From positions 2,321,627 to 2,385,626 of the forward strand of contig NC_089191.1 in NCBI RefSeq assembly GCF_947507565.1: a stretch of DNA of 64,000 bases, in the 5' to 3' direction. The notes under the pieces are model-generated. The model saw nothing but the letters and a program-made list of their open reading frames with translations, did no database searches and was not told the origin of the DNA. Position 1 is the first letter of the stretch. Each line of letters begins with the position of its first letter. Made by a program: the position numbers and the translations under genes. Below are positions 40,540 to 51,247 of the stretch, in pieces. This DNA comes from Oscarella lobularis (lineage: Eukaryota; Porifera; Homoscleromorpha; Homosclerophorida; Oscarellidae).

Positions 40540-41560
40540 ATTACACTCGTCCAATCTTCGCGAAACCGCTTTGTACGTGTTGCCGTGCCATTCTATAGGC
40601 GTAGCAATTTGAAACCCCGATTTGTAATAGTTTATTTATGACGTCACATTGTTAAACCCGTGAGGTCACGTGCTTATGTTAGCGCGCGCGTCCCCTTTCG
40701 AAGAAACACTGTTTCTGGCTCGTTTTCTACGATGCGAAGGTCGGAGCGACGTTAAAATGTAAGTAGTAGATAGTTACGAAGCAGTTTTAGAGCGTTCGTC
40801 GCCCGCGGAGCGCGCGTACGAACGCGTCGCGTCGCCAAGTTGTGGCGCGAGCTTCGAATAGTGAATTTTTCGTTTCGAATGGCTTCGAAACGAAGGATTC
40901 GAGACGGTTTAGAACGTTTTGCGACGCGAAGCGTCGCTTTCGGCGTCGTTTTTGCCGAATTAATGTGGCCGTAAAAGGGGGGCGTGTTCCCTTTCTTTCG
41001 CACGTGCTCTACGGCAAACGGCGACTCGGATGCCGTCGAGTGGCGGCAATTTGTAAACTGCACCATATGCCCTCTCGATCGAAGTGCCGCTTATCGTCGT
41101 ACGACGCGCCGTCGCGGAGTGGCGGCACGGTTAAGGTGGTGTCGTTTACGGTGTACGCGCGTAGGCGTATTGTTGGTTTCGCTTAATTTTATGTCAAAAA
41201 TTGGCGAAAATTGGTAAACGTGGTACCAGGTTTTATTTGTCAGACCACGACGAATCGAATGGCACCGGTGCGGTGTTCGTGCGACGTCTCCTTGCAGAGT
41301 TGTGCGCTTTTTCGCGAAACGAGTCGCGAATTGGAAAATCGATTTTTGTCCTTCGATTTTCTGCGCCGTGCAGTCGTTTCTGCAGCCGTTTTTCGGTTTT
41401 TTTAAGAAGGATTTGGGATGGCTGAAAGGCGCGAAAAGGTTTTTTTCGCGTGCGATCGAAATTTGGTCAAAATTTCGCTAAATCCAACTTTTGCGTTTCG
41501 GACTCGTTTCGAACGTCTCGTAGACGTCTTTCCCTTCATCGTAGAGCATTGTGGTTTGGA
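40540..41560 (+). other. CpG-rich promoter-like module, copy A
   Basis: Non-repetitive CpG-rich sequence related along its length to 50,200-51,247 (plus) and 53,740-54,730 (minus). Shared landmarks in order: TGACGTCA, CACGTG, GTTAGCGC, a 5' splice-like GTAAGT/GTGAGT followed by GTAG and TAGA, CGTCGCCAAG, a fixed AAAAGGGGGCGTG, CTACGGCAAACGGCG, ATGCCGTCG, and TTATGTCAAAAATTGGCGAAAA. The first ATG after the E-box meets a stop within eight codons. Several 65-115 codon frames are not shared with the other copies. The module ends at two GGACAATTTGTCC units (about 41,565-41,597). Confidence 0.6.
40639..40672 (+). promoter_or_regulatory. CRE and E-box pair, copy A
   Basis: TGACGTCA (CREB/ATF consensus) at 40,639-40,646 and CACGTG (E-box) at 40,667-40,672 start 28 bp apart. 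Exactly the same pair and spacing occurs at 50,234 and 50,262. A splice-donor-like AAAAT|GTAAGTAG follows about 90 bp downstream. Use as a promoter is inferred from motif and duplication only. Confidence 0.45.
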
Positions 41561-41594
41561 ATTTGGCGACAATTTGTCCTGGGGACAATTTGTC

Positions 41595-42095
41595 CTTCTC
41601 CTATGCCTTTTGCCTTCTCCCTTTGCCTTTTGCATTCTCCTTTGCCTTTTCCCTTTGCCTTTTGCCTTCTCCTTTGCCTTTTGCCTTCTCCTTTGCCTTT
41701 TGCCTTTTCCCTTTGCCTTTTGCCTTCTCCCTTTGCCTTTTGCTTTCTCCTTTGCCTTGTGCCTTCTCCCTTTGCCTTTTTCCTTCTCCCTTTGCCTTTT
41801 GCTTTCTCCTTTGCCTTGTGCCTTCTCCCTTTGCCTTTTTCCTTCTCCCTTTGCCTTTTGCCTTCTCCCTTTGCCTTTTGCCTTCTCCCTTTGCCTTTTT
41901 CCTTCTCCCTTTGCCTTTTGCCATCTCCCTTTGCCTTTTGCCTTCTCCCTTTGCCTTTTGCCTTCTCCCTTTGCCTTTTGCCTTTTCCCTTTGCCTTTTG
42001 CCTTCTCCCTTTGCCTTTTTCCTTCTCCCTTTGCCTTTTGCCTTCTCCCTTTGCCTTTTGCCTTCTCCTGTGCCTTTTGTCTTCTCCCTTTTTGT
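41595..42095. repeat. Pyrimidine-rich 20-bp minisatellite
   Basis: About 25 copies of CTTTGCCTTTTGCCTTCTCC with variants (TTTTTCC, TTTGCTTTCTCC). The plus strand is about 90% pyrimidine over 500 bp. Open frames of 178-261 codons on both strands are translations of the repeat (LPLPFAFSLCLLPSPFAFC). Two GGACAATTTGTCC units precede it at 41,565-41,597. Confidence 0.93.
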
Positions 42096-42099
42096 AAAC

Positions 42100-42693
42100 A
42101 GAGGGTTTCTGGAGGATGTCAGATAAGTGCCATGCAATTGTTTATGAGTTGTGTGGCTTTGTTAATGTGTATAGGGGCAATGTTAGGGCAGAGTCAATAC
42201 TGATAGGTATATAATGGTTCCTAATTGGGTTACATATTTCTAATTAGTTTTCTTAGGGGCATAGGGATGGGAGGAACAATGACAAGGAGATGGGGCGCGA
42301 GGGAGAAGAGGAACAAGCAGGCAGGGAAGAGAAGGAATATCAAGGGATCGATGGTATGTGATGTAGGTAGAGTTTTAGTTATTGGGGGGTCTCTAATTCG
42401 TTTCTTTAGATGTGTAAGAGCGTAAGAAAGATGGATATAAGCAAGGGACGCGAGTGAGAGGGGAGGGAAAGGAAGGAAAAACAATCAGAAGGAACGATGG
42501 CTATGGATGGAGCAAAGGTATGTGATGTAGGTAGAGTTTTAGTTATTGAGGGGTCTCTAATTTGTTTCTTTACATATGTAAGGAAGAAGGATATAAGCAA
42601 GGGACGCGTGTGGGAAGGGGAGGAAAGGAAGGGAAGGCAATCAGAAGGAAGGATGACTCTCGAGGGGGCAAAGGTATGTGATGTAGGTAGAGT
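42100..42693 (+). repeat. Short-intron tandem repeat, block 2
   Basis: This matches 34,672-35,127 closely. In order: GTCAGATAAGTGCC (also at 63,177), a segment ending GTGTATAG, a 32-nt exon-like piece, then an intron-like GTATATAATG...TCTAATTAG...TTCTTAG at 42,207-42,256 (50 bp). Next come purine-rich units with intron-like segments at 42,354-42,409 (GTATGTGATG...TCTAATTCG...CTTTAG, 56 bp), at 42,518 (same start, but the 3' AG is changed to AC), and at 42,674, which is cut short by the GGACAA array after GTAGAGTT. Unit spacing is 164 then 156 bp. Confidence 0.62.
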
Positions 42694-43276
42694 TGTCCTG
42701 GGGACAATTGTCCCCAGGACAAATTGTCCTGGGACAATTTGTCCAGGGACAATTTGTCCAGGGACAATTTGTCCTGGGACTATTTGTCCTGGGAGAATTT
42801 CTCCTGAGGAGAATTTGTCCTGGGACAAATTGTCCTGGGACAATTTGTCCCCAGGACAAATTGTCCTTGGGACAATTTGTCCCCAGGACAAATTGTCCTG
42901 GCACAAATTGTCCTGGCACAATTTGTCCCCAGGACAAATTGTCCTGGCACAATTTGTCCTGGCACAATTTGTCCCCAGGACAAATTGTCCTGGCACAATT
43001 TGTCCTGGGGACAATTGGTCCTGGGACAATTTGTCCAGGGACAATTTGTCCTGGGACTATTTGTCCTGGGGACAATTGGTCCTGGGACAATTTGTCCAGG
43101 GACAATTTGTCCTGGGACTATTTGTCCTGGGAGAATTTGTCCTAGGAAAATTTGTCCTGGGAAAATTTGTCTTGGGGACAATTTATCCTGGGGACAATTT
43201 GTCCTTGGACAATTTGTCCTGGGACAATTTGTCCTGGGGACAATTTGTCCTCGGACAATTTTTCCTGGGTCAATTT
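42694..43276. repeat. GGACAATTTGTCC array with units in both orientations
   Basis: The same 15-16 bp unit as at 39,791, but between about 42,700 and 43,010 units alternate with their reverse complement (GTCCCCAGGACAAATTGTCC), making many short perfect palindromes. From 43,010 on the units are mostly in one orientation. Long open frames on both strands are repeat translations. The block begins inside an intron-like segment and ends at TCCTCACAGGAGAGACCC, where the 49-bp repeat resumes. Confidence 0.92.
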
Positions 43277-44203
43277 GTCCTCACAGGAGAGACCCGTTGG
43301 GTAGCCCCTGTAATTTCGCTGTAGTTTATCACAGGAGAGACCCCTTCTCTAACCCCCTGTAATTTCACTGTAATCTATTACAGGAGAGACCCGTTTGCTA
43401 ACCCCCTGTAATTTCGCTGTAGTTTATTACAGGAGAGACCCGTTGGCTAGCCCCTGTAATTTCGCTGTAATTTTTTACAGGGAAACCCGTTGGCTAGCCC
43501 CCTGTAATTTGTCTGTAATTTTTTACAGGAGAGACCCGTTGGCTAGCCCCTGTAATTTCGCTATAGTTTATTACAGGAGAGACCCGTTAGCTAACCCCTG
43601 TAATTTGGCTGTAATTTTTTACAGGAGAGACTTGTTGTCTAGACCCTGTAATTTCGCTGTAATTTATTACAGGAGAGACCCGTTGGCTACCCCCCCATAA
43701 TTTCGCTGTAATTTATTACAGGAGAGACCCGTTGGCTAACCCCCTGTAATTTCGCTGTAGTTTATTACAGGAGAGACCCGTTGGCTAGCCCTGTAATTTC
43801 GCTGTAATTTATTACAGGAGAGACCCGTTAGCTAGCCTCTGTAATTTCGCTGTAATTTATTACAGGAGAGACCCGTTGGCTAACCCCCTGTAATTTCGCT
43901 GTAGTTTATTACAGGAGAGACCCGTTGGCTAGCCCCTGTAAATTCGCTTTAATTTATTACAGGAGAAACCCGTTGGCTAACCCCCTATAATTTCGCTGTA
44001 ATTTATGAGAGGAGAGACGCGTTGGCTAGCCCCTGTAATTTCGCTGTAGTTTATTACAGGAGATACCCGTTGTCTAACCCCCTGTAATTTCGCTGTAATT
44101 TATTACAGGAGATACCCGTTGGCTAACCCCCTGTAATTTCGCTGTAATTTATTACAGGAGATACCCGTTGGCTAACCCCCTGTAATTTCGCTGTAATTTT
44201 TGG
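43277..44203. repeat. 49-bp hairpin repeat array, block 4
   Basis: About nineteen copies of the 49-bp unit, the largest block of this family here. Many units carry GTAGTTTATTACAG or a shortened GCTAGCCCC. The last unit is partial and ends CTGTAATTTTTGGGAG, leading into another GGACAA array. Confidence 0.93.
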
Positions 44204-44715
44204 GAGAATTTGTTCTGGGACAATTTGTCCTGGGGACAATTTCTCCTGGGACAATTTGTCCTGGGACAATTTTTCCTGGGTACAATTTGCCCTGGGTACA
44301 ATTTGTCCTGGGACAATTTGTCCTGGGACAATTTGTCCTGGGACAATTTGTCCTGGTCAATTTTTCCTGGGGACAATTTGTCCTGGGGGCAATTTTTCCT
44401 GGGGACATTTTGTCCCGGGACAATTTGTCCTTGGTACAATTTGTCCTGGGACAATTTGTCCTGGGACAATTTGTCCTGGGACAATTTTACCTTGGGACAA
44501 TTTGTCCTGGGAGAATTTCTCCTGGGACAATTTGTCCTGGGACAATTTGTCCTGGTCAATTTTTCCTGGGGACAATTTTTCCTGGGGACAATTTTTCCTG
44601 GGGACATTTTGTCCCGGGACAATTTGTCCTTGGTACAATTTGTCCTGGGACAATTTGTCCTGGGACAATTTGTCCTGGGACAATTTTACCTTGGGACAAT
44701 TTGTCTTGGGGAGAA
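44204..44715. repeat. GGACAATTTGTCC array
   Basis: About 33 copies of the 15-16 bp unit. A roughly 210-bp segment containing GGTCAATTTTTCCTGGGG, CATTTTGTCCCGGG and CAATTTTACCTTGGG is duplicated (about 44,350-44,490 and 44,550-44,700). Confidence 0.93.
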
Positions 44716-44790
44716 TTTATTCGTAATTAATGCGGCTTTTATTCGGAATTAATGCGGCATTTATTCGGAATTAATTCGGTATTTATTCTC
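44716..44790. repeat. About 22-bp repeat, three copies
   Basis: Three units of ATTCGGAATTAATGCGGC plus TTTT-type spacer, lying between two unrelated minisatellites. AATTAATGCGG is the invariant part. Confidence 0.8.
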
Positions 44791-44794
44791 AACA

Positions 44795-45215
44795 AGTGAA
44801 AGTTCTACCTTCACTAGGAGTGTAGGTTGTACCTTCACAGCGAGTGAAAGTTCTACCTTCACAACGAGTGAAGGTTCTACCTTCATTAGGAGAGATCATT
44901 CATTAGTAGTGAATGTTCTAATTTCATTAGTAGTACAAGTTTTACCTTCATTAGGAGTGAAGGTTCTACCTTCACAAAAAGTGATGATTCTACCTTCACT
45001 TCGAGGGAAGGTTCTGCCTTCACTAGGAGTGAAAGTTCTACCTTCACTATGAGTGAAGGTTATACCTTCACAACAAGGGAAGGTTTTACCTTCTATATTA
45101 GTGAAGGTTCTATCTACACTACGAGTAAAGGCTCTACCTCCACAACGAGTAAAGGTTCTACCTTTACTACGAGTGAAGGTTCTACATTCACAACGAGTAA
45201 AAGTTCTACCTTCAG
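44795..45215. repeat. 24-bp hairpin minisatellite
   Basis: About seventeen units of roughly 24 bp: GTGAAGGTTCTACCTTCAC followed by AACGA, AAGGA or similar. GTGAAGGT and ACCTTCAC are inverted repeats separated by TCT, so every unit can form a hairpin. Two isolated copies of the same unit lie at about 49,815-49,860. The 79-87 codon frames over 45,049-45,316 are repeat translations. Confidence 0.92.
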
Positions 45216-45335
45216 GGTTCTGCCCACATGGGTCGGCATGGGTCGGCCCCGACCCTTACTCGCCTATCGCCGACCCATACTACTATAACGTTATGACAGC
45301 CCGTAGCTTGCAATAATTACTGCCGGGTACATCGT
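45216..45335. other. Short unique interlude
   Basis: About 120 bp of non-repetitive sequence with a small GGGTCGGC direct repeat. Nothing coding or structural was recognised. Confidence 0.6.
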
Positions 45336-45440
45336 CCAAAACAACCGTCCAAGACAATTTTTAAAATGGTCCAAGACAATTTTAAAAATGGTCCAAGACG
45401 ATTTTATAAATGGTCCAAGACAATTTTAAAAATTGTCCCA
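45336..45440. repeat. About 22-bp degenerate repeat related to the GGACAA family
   Basis: Four to five units of GGTCCAAGACAATTTTAAAA. GACAATTTT and the final AATTGTCCC resemble the GGACAATTTGTCC unit, and the same motif returns at 49,470-49,760, just beyond the GTAGATT array, so the two stretches flank it. Confidence 0.8.
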
Positions 45441-45449
45441 AGAAAAATT

Positions 45450-48400
45450 AGATGGTACGTAGATTGTAGATTTGTAGATTGTAGATTTGTAGATTCGTAG
45501 ATTTTAGATTCGTAGATCGTAGATTCGTAGATCGTAGATTTGTAGATTTGTAGATTGTAGATTCGTAGATCGTAGATTCGTAGATCGTAGATTTGTAGTA
45601 GATTTGTAGATTTGTAGATTTGTAGATTTGTAGATTTGTAGATTTGTAGATTCGTAGATTTGTAGCTTCGATTTGTAGATTATAGATCGTAGATTTGTAG
45701 ATCGTAGATTCGTAGATTTGTAGATTATAGATTGTAGATTTTTAGATTTGTAGATTGTAGATCGTAAATTCGTAGATTGTAGATTTGTAGATTGTAGATT
45801 CGTAGATCGTAGATTTGTAGTAGATTTGTAGCTTCGATTTGTAGATTTGTAGATTTGTAGATTTGTAGATTTGTAGATTTGTAGATTCGTAGATTTGTAG
45901 CTTCGATTTGTAGATTATAGATCGTAGATTTGTAGATCGTAGATTCGTAGATTTGTAGATTATAGATTGTAGATTTTTAGATTTGTAGATTGTAGATCGT
46001 AAATTCGTAGATTGTAGATTTGTAGATTGTAGATTCGTAGATCGTAGATTTGTAGTAGATTTGTAGCTTCGATTTGTAGATTTGTAGATTTGTAGATTCG
46101 TAGATTTGTAGATTCGTAGCTTCGATTTTGTAGATTTGTAGCTTCGATTTGTAGATTGTAGATTTGTAGATCGTAGATTTGTAGATCGTAGATTCGTAGA
46201 TTTGTAGATTATAGATTGTAGATCGTAGATTTGTAGATTGTAGATCGTAGATTGTAGATTTGTAGATTTGTAGATTTGTAGATCGTTAGATTTGTAGATT
46301 GTAGATCGTAGATTCGTAGATCGTAGATTTTTAGATTTGTAGATTGTAGATTCGTAGATCGTAGATCGTAGATTTGTAGATCGTAGATTTGTAGATTGTA
46401 GATTTGTAGATCGTTAGATTCGTAGATTGTAGATTCGTAGATCGTAGATCGTAGATTTGTAGATTGTAGATTTGTAGATCGTTAGATTTGTAGATTGTAA
46501 ATATAGATCGTAGATTTGTACATTTGTAGATCGTAGATTCGTAGATCGTAGATTCGTAGATCGTAGATTTGTAGATTGTAGATTTGTAGATCGTTAGATT
46601 CGTAGATTGTAGATTCGTAGATCGTAGATTTGTAGATCGTAGATTTGTAGATTGTAGATTTGTAGATCGTTAGATTTGTAGATCGTAGATTCGTAGATTT
46701 GTAGATTATAGATTGTAGATCGTAGATTTGTAGATTGTAGATCGTAGATTGTAGATTTGTAGATTTGTAGATTTGTAGATCGTTAGATTTGTAGATTGTA
46801 GATCGTAGATTCGTAGATCGTAGATTTTTAGATTTGTAGATTGTAGATTCGTAGATCGTAGATGGTAGATTTGTAGATCGTAGATTTGTAGATTGTAGAT
46901 TTGTAGATCGTTAGATTTGTAGATCGTAGATTCGTAGATTTGTAGATTATAGATTGTAGATTGTAGATTCGTAGATCGTAGATTTGTAGCTTCGATTTGT
47001 AGATTATAGATCGTAGATTTGTAGATCGTAGATTCGTAGATTTGTAGATTATAGATTGTAGATTTTTAGATTTGTAGATTGTAGATCGTAAATTCGTAGA
47101 TTGTAGATTTGTAGATTGTAGATTCGTAGATCGTAGATTTGTAGTAGATTTGTAGCTTCGATTTGTAGATTTGTAGATTTGTAGATTCGTAGATTTGTAG
47201 ATTCGTAGCTTCGATTTTGTAGATTTGTAGCTTCGATTTGTAGATTGTAGATTTGTAGATCGTAGATTTGTAGATCGTAGATACGTAGATTTGTAGATTA
47301 TAGATTGTAGATCGTAGATTTGTAGATTGTAGATTTGTAGATCGTAGATTTGTAGATCGTAGATTCGTAGATTTGTAGATTATAGATTGTAGATCGTAGA
47401 TTTGTAGATTGTAGATCGTAGATTGTAGATTTGTAGATTTGTAGATTTGTAGATCGTTAGATTTGTAGATTGTAGATCGTAGATTCGTAGATTGTAGATC
47501 GTAGATTGTAGATTTGTAGATTTGTAGATTTGTAGATCGTTAGATTTGTAGATTGTAGATCGTAGATTCGTAGATCGTAGATTTTTAGATTTGTAGATTG
47601 TAGATTCGTAGATCGTAGATGGTAGATTTGTAGATCGTAGATTTGTAGATTGTAGATTTGTAGATCGTTAGATTTGTAGATCGTAGATTCGTAGATTTGT
47701 AGATTATAGATTGTAGATTGTAGATTCGTAGATCGTAGATTTGTAGCTTCGATTTGTAGATTATAGATCGTAGATTTGTAGATCGTAGATTCGTAGATTT
47801 GTAGATTATAGATTGTAGATTTTTAGATTTGTAGATTGTAGATCGTAAATTCGTAGATTGTAGATTTGTAGATTGTAGATTCGTAGATCGTAGATTTGTA
47901 GTAGATTTGTAGCTTCGATTTGTAGATTTGTAGATTTGTAGATTCGTAGATTTGTAGATTCGTAGCTTCGATTTTGTAGATTTGTAGCTTCGATTTGTAG
48001 ATTGTAGATTTGTAGATCGTAGATTTGTAGATCGTAGATACGTAGATTTGTAGATTATAGATTGTAGATCGTAGATTTGTAGATTGTAGATTTGTAGATC
48101 GTAGATTTGTAGATCGTAGATTCGTAGATTTGTAGATTATAGATTGTAGATCGTAGATTTGTAGATTGTAGATCGTAGATTGTAGATTTGTAGATTTGTA
48201 GATTTGTAGATCGTTAGATTTGTAGATTGTAGATCGTAGATTCGTAGATCGTAGATTTTTAGATTTGTAGATTGTAGATTCGTAGATCGTAGATCGTAGA
48301 TTTGTAGATCGTAGATTTGTAGATTGTAGATTTGTAGATCGTTAGATTCGTAGATTGTAGATTCGTAGATCGTAGATTCGTAGATCGTAGATTTGTAGAT

Positions 48401-49470
48401 TGTAGATTTGTAGATCGTTAGATTTGTAGATCGTAGATTCGTAGATTTGTAGATTATAGATTGTAGATTGTAGATTCGTAGATCGTAGATCGTAGATTTG
48501 TAGATCGTAGATTTGTAGATTGTAGATTTGTAGATCGTTAGATTCGTAGATTGTAGATTCGTAGATCGTAGATTCGTAGATCGTAGATTTGTAGATTGTA
48601 GATTTGTAGATCGTTAGATTCGTAGATTGTAGATTCGTAGATCGTAGATTCGTAGATCGTAGATTTGTAGATCGTAGATTTGTAGATTGTAGATTTGTAG
48701 ATCGTTAGATTCGTAGATTGTAGATTCGTAGATCGTAGATTCGTAGATCGTAGATTTGTAGATTGTAGATTTGTAGATCGTTAGATTTGTAGATTGTAAA
48801 TATAGATCGTAGATTTGTACATTTGTAGATCGTAGATTCGTAGATCGTAGATTCGTAGATCGTAGATTTGTAGCTTTGATTTGTAGATTTGTAGATTTGT
48901 AGATTCGTAGATTTGTAGATTCGTAGCTTCGATTTTGTAGATTTGTAGCTTCGATTTGTAGATTGTAGATTTGTAGATCGTAGATTTGTAGATCGTAGAT
49001 TCGTAGATTTGTAGATTATAGATTGTAGATCGTAGATTTGTAGATTGTAGATCGTAGATTGTAGATTTGTAGATTTGTAGATTTGTAGATCGTTAGATTT
49101 GTAGATTGTAGATCGTAGATTTTTAGATTTGTAGATTGTAGATTCGTAGATCGTAGATCGTAGATTTGTAGATCGTAGATTTGTAGATTGTAGATTTGTA
49201 GATCGTTAGATTCGTAGATTGTAGATTCGTAGATCGTAGATTCGTAGATCGTAGATTTGTAGATTGTAGATTTGTAGATCGTTAGATTTGTAGATTGTAA
49301 ATATAGATAGTAGATTTGTACATTTGTAGATCGTAGATTCGTAGATCGTAGATTCGTAGATCGTAGATTTGTAGATTGTAGATTTGTAGATCGTTAGATT
49401 TGTAGATTGTAAATATAGATCGTAGATCGTAGATTCGTAGATCGTAGATTCGTAGATCGTAGATTCGTAA
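45450..49470. repeat. GTAGATT 7/8-bp satellite with higher-order blocks
   Basis: Four kilobases of GTAGATTT, GTAGATTC, GTAGATTG and GTAGATC units. Less common insertions (TAGCTTCGATTT, TTATAGATTG, CGTTAGATT, AAATATAGATCG) mark higher-order blocks: TGTAGCTTCGATTTG followed by TAGATTATAGATCG occurs at 45,661, about 45,896, 46,985 and 47,742, the last pair about 757 bp apart. One 99-codon minus-strand frame at its right edge is repeat translation. No gene is seen. Confidence 0.95.
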
Positions 49471-49960
49471 AGATTGTCCCCAGACAATTCTAAAAATTGT
49501 CCCAAGACAAGTCTAAAATTGTCTCAGGACAATTTTAAAAATTGTTTCAAGACAATCCTTTAAAATTGTCTTGGGACAATTTTTAAAATTGTCCTAAGAC
49601 AATTTAAAAAATTTAAAAATCGCCAAAACAGTTTTAAAAATGGTCCAAGACAATTTTAAAAATCGTTTTAGGAATTTTTTTAAATTGCCTAGGACCATTT
49701 TAAAATTGTCTTTGACGATTTTCAAAATTGTCTCGGACTTTTTTTAAAATTGCGTATTTTATCTATCCTTCCATACCTTCTTCCCACACTAAAAATATTC
49801 TCGGCAGAACCCTGTACCTTCATTAGGAGTGAAGGTTCTACCTTCATTATGAGTAAAGGATCTTTTCAAAATTGTCCTTGGGACAATTTGTCCTTGGGAC
49901 AATTTGTTCTGGGACAATTATAAAATTGTCCTAGGACAATTTTCGAGAATACGAACGACG
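49471..49960. repeat. Degenerate GACAATTTTAAAAATTGTC repeats
   Basis: About a dozen imperfect units alternating GACAATTTTAAAA and TTTTAAAATTGTC in both orientations, decaying toward 49,760. Then come one or two units of the 24-bp hairpin minisatellite at about 49,815-49,860 and three to four GGGACAATTTGTCC units at about 49,870-49,945. Confidence 0.8.
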
Positions 49961-50199
49961 CGCCGTTCCAGTCGTCATAACAGGCGCAACGGACACGTGG
50001 AAAGCGAGAACCGCGTGGACAGATACTGGGGTGAAGGTTTAGAAGGTAGGGATCGGGTTAGGTACAAAGCGAACCGAGTTAGAGCGAACAGACTGTGTAG
50101 AGCTGCCGTCGAGTGGAATTCGGGCTCGTTTAACGCTTAACGTGTACCGTTTTGCCTCGAACACCCTCGCAAACCCCTGCTACACTATTATCGATTGTA
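49961..50199. other. Non-repetitive stretch, no gene recognised
   Basis: GC-rich unique sequence. A 78-codon plus-strand frame (49,904-50,140) starts inside the repeat and is arginine-rich; it has no recognisable domain. CTGCCGTCGAGTGG near 50,102 resembles GATGCCGTCGAGTGGCGG near 41,027. Confidence 0.4.
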
Positions 50200-51247
50200 A
50201 ATAGTTTGAAATCTTTGTTTTCAATACTTTTTTTGACGTCACTTATATAATCCACCATAGTCACGTGCGTGCGTTAGCGCTTGACTCGTTTGTTACGAAT
50301 GAATGGAAAATGGCTCAAAACGACAGATTCGAAGCTTGAGCGAAGTCAAAAGAGTGAAAGAGGTGAGTCTTGAGTAGTTTAGAACCCGTTCGACCGTTCG
50401 CAATGGCGCGAAACGATCGAAATCGAGGCGTCGGGTCGCCAAGGTGCGACGCGCCCTGCGAAATGCGCTGGAATCGTTTCGTTTCGACGCGGAATCATGT
50501 TTTCGGAACGTTACGAAGCGTTTAGCTGCATTCCGTGGCGTATTTCGAGTCGTTTGCGACGATTTCGATGTGCGAAAAGGGGGCGTGGCCCTTAACTTTC
50601 GCGCTCGCTCCACGACAAACGGCGTATCGTATGCCGTCGGCGAATCGAAAATCGAAAACTAGATGATATAGGGTTTCGATCGATGGTACGTTCGTCGCCG
50701 TACGTGGCGTCGTTGACTCACGACGGCGTCGCAAAGGTGGGGTGATTTCGACGCACGCGAGAAGGCGTGTTTGTATATTTGACACGTTTTTATGTCGAAA
50801 ATTCGCGAATTTCGACATGGCTTTGAACCAATCTTATAGAGTCGTCGTTGGCGATTCGATTGGTCGCGGTCCGGTCGTCGTGCGACGTTTCGTGGCGAAA
50901 TGGCACGATTTTTAAGTCGTTTGATCGCGAACGAGAAAATTCGAAATTGTTTTTCGATTTTCTCCGTCCCCTGAAGGAATTCGTTCGCGATTTTTTCTGG
51001 AGAGGATTTCTATTGGGTGGTACGCAAGGGACGAAAGGGTTTGGTGGCCGTCGGTCAAATTTTTGAGTGAAATTTCTACTCGTAAACTTTTTTGCTTTTT
51101 GTACATCTTTGCGACGTTGGCAAAGTGCCTTCCCTTTGTCGGATCGAGCCGAGATTTTTTATCTGGTCTCTCTGACCCCGGAGTTGTTGATAGCCAAAGT
51201 ATCGTTGCCATAGCAACCAAAAAATAAAATTGTTTTTTTTTTTTTAG
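50200..51247 (+). other. CpG-rich promoter-like module, copy B
   Basis: The best preserved copy of the module also seen at 40,540-41,560 and, inverted, at 53,740-54,730. It contains the CRE/E-box pair, a first-exon-like segment ending GAG|GTGAGT at 50,362/50,363, and a long intron-like body (AAAAGGGGGCGTGGCCC, ACGACAAACGGCG, TTATGTCGAAAATTCGCG, GTTGCCATAGCAACC). It ends in a long T-tract and AG at 51,247. Copies B and C face each other as an inverted repeat with arms of about 1 kb and a 2.5-kb gap. The GTTGCCATAGCAAC palindrome (X-box-like) is shared with copy C. Confidence 0.62.
50234..50267 (+). promoter_or_regulatory. CRE and E-box pair, copy B
   Basis: TGACGTCA at 50,234-50,241 and CACGTG at 50,262-50,267, with the same 28-bp start-to-start spacing as copy A. 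The candidate ATG of the gene model lies 36 bp after the E-box. Confidence 0.48.

Noticed and set aside
31113-44203. 49-bp repeat blocks considered as CRISPR arrays
   Set aside because: Units follow one another without variable spacers, and the context is eukaryotic.
39741-44752. Frames of 100-275 codons over the GGACAA arrays (LGQFVLGTICPGDNLSW)
   Set aside because: They are repeat translations in all frames and on both strands, without unique coding sequence.
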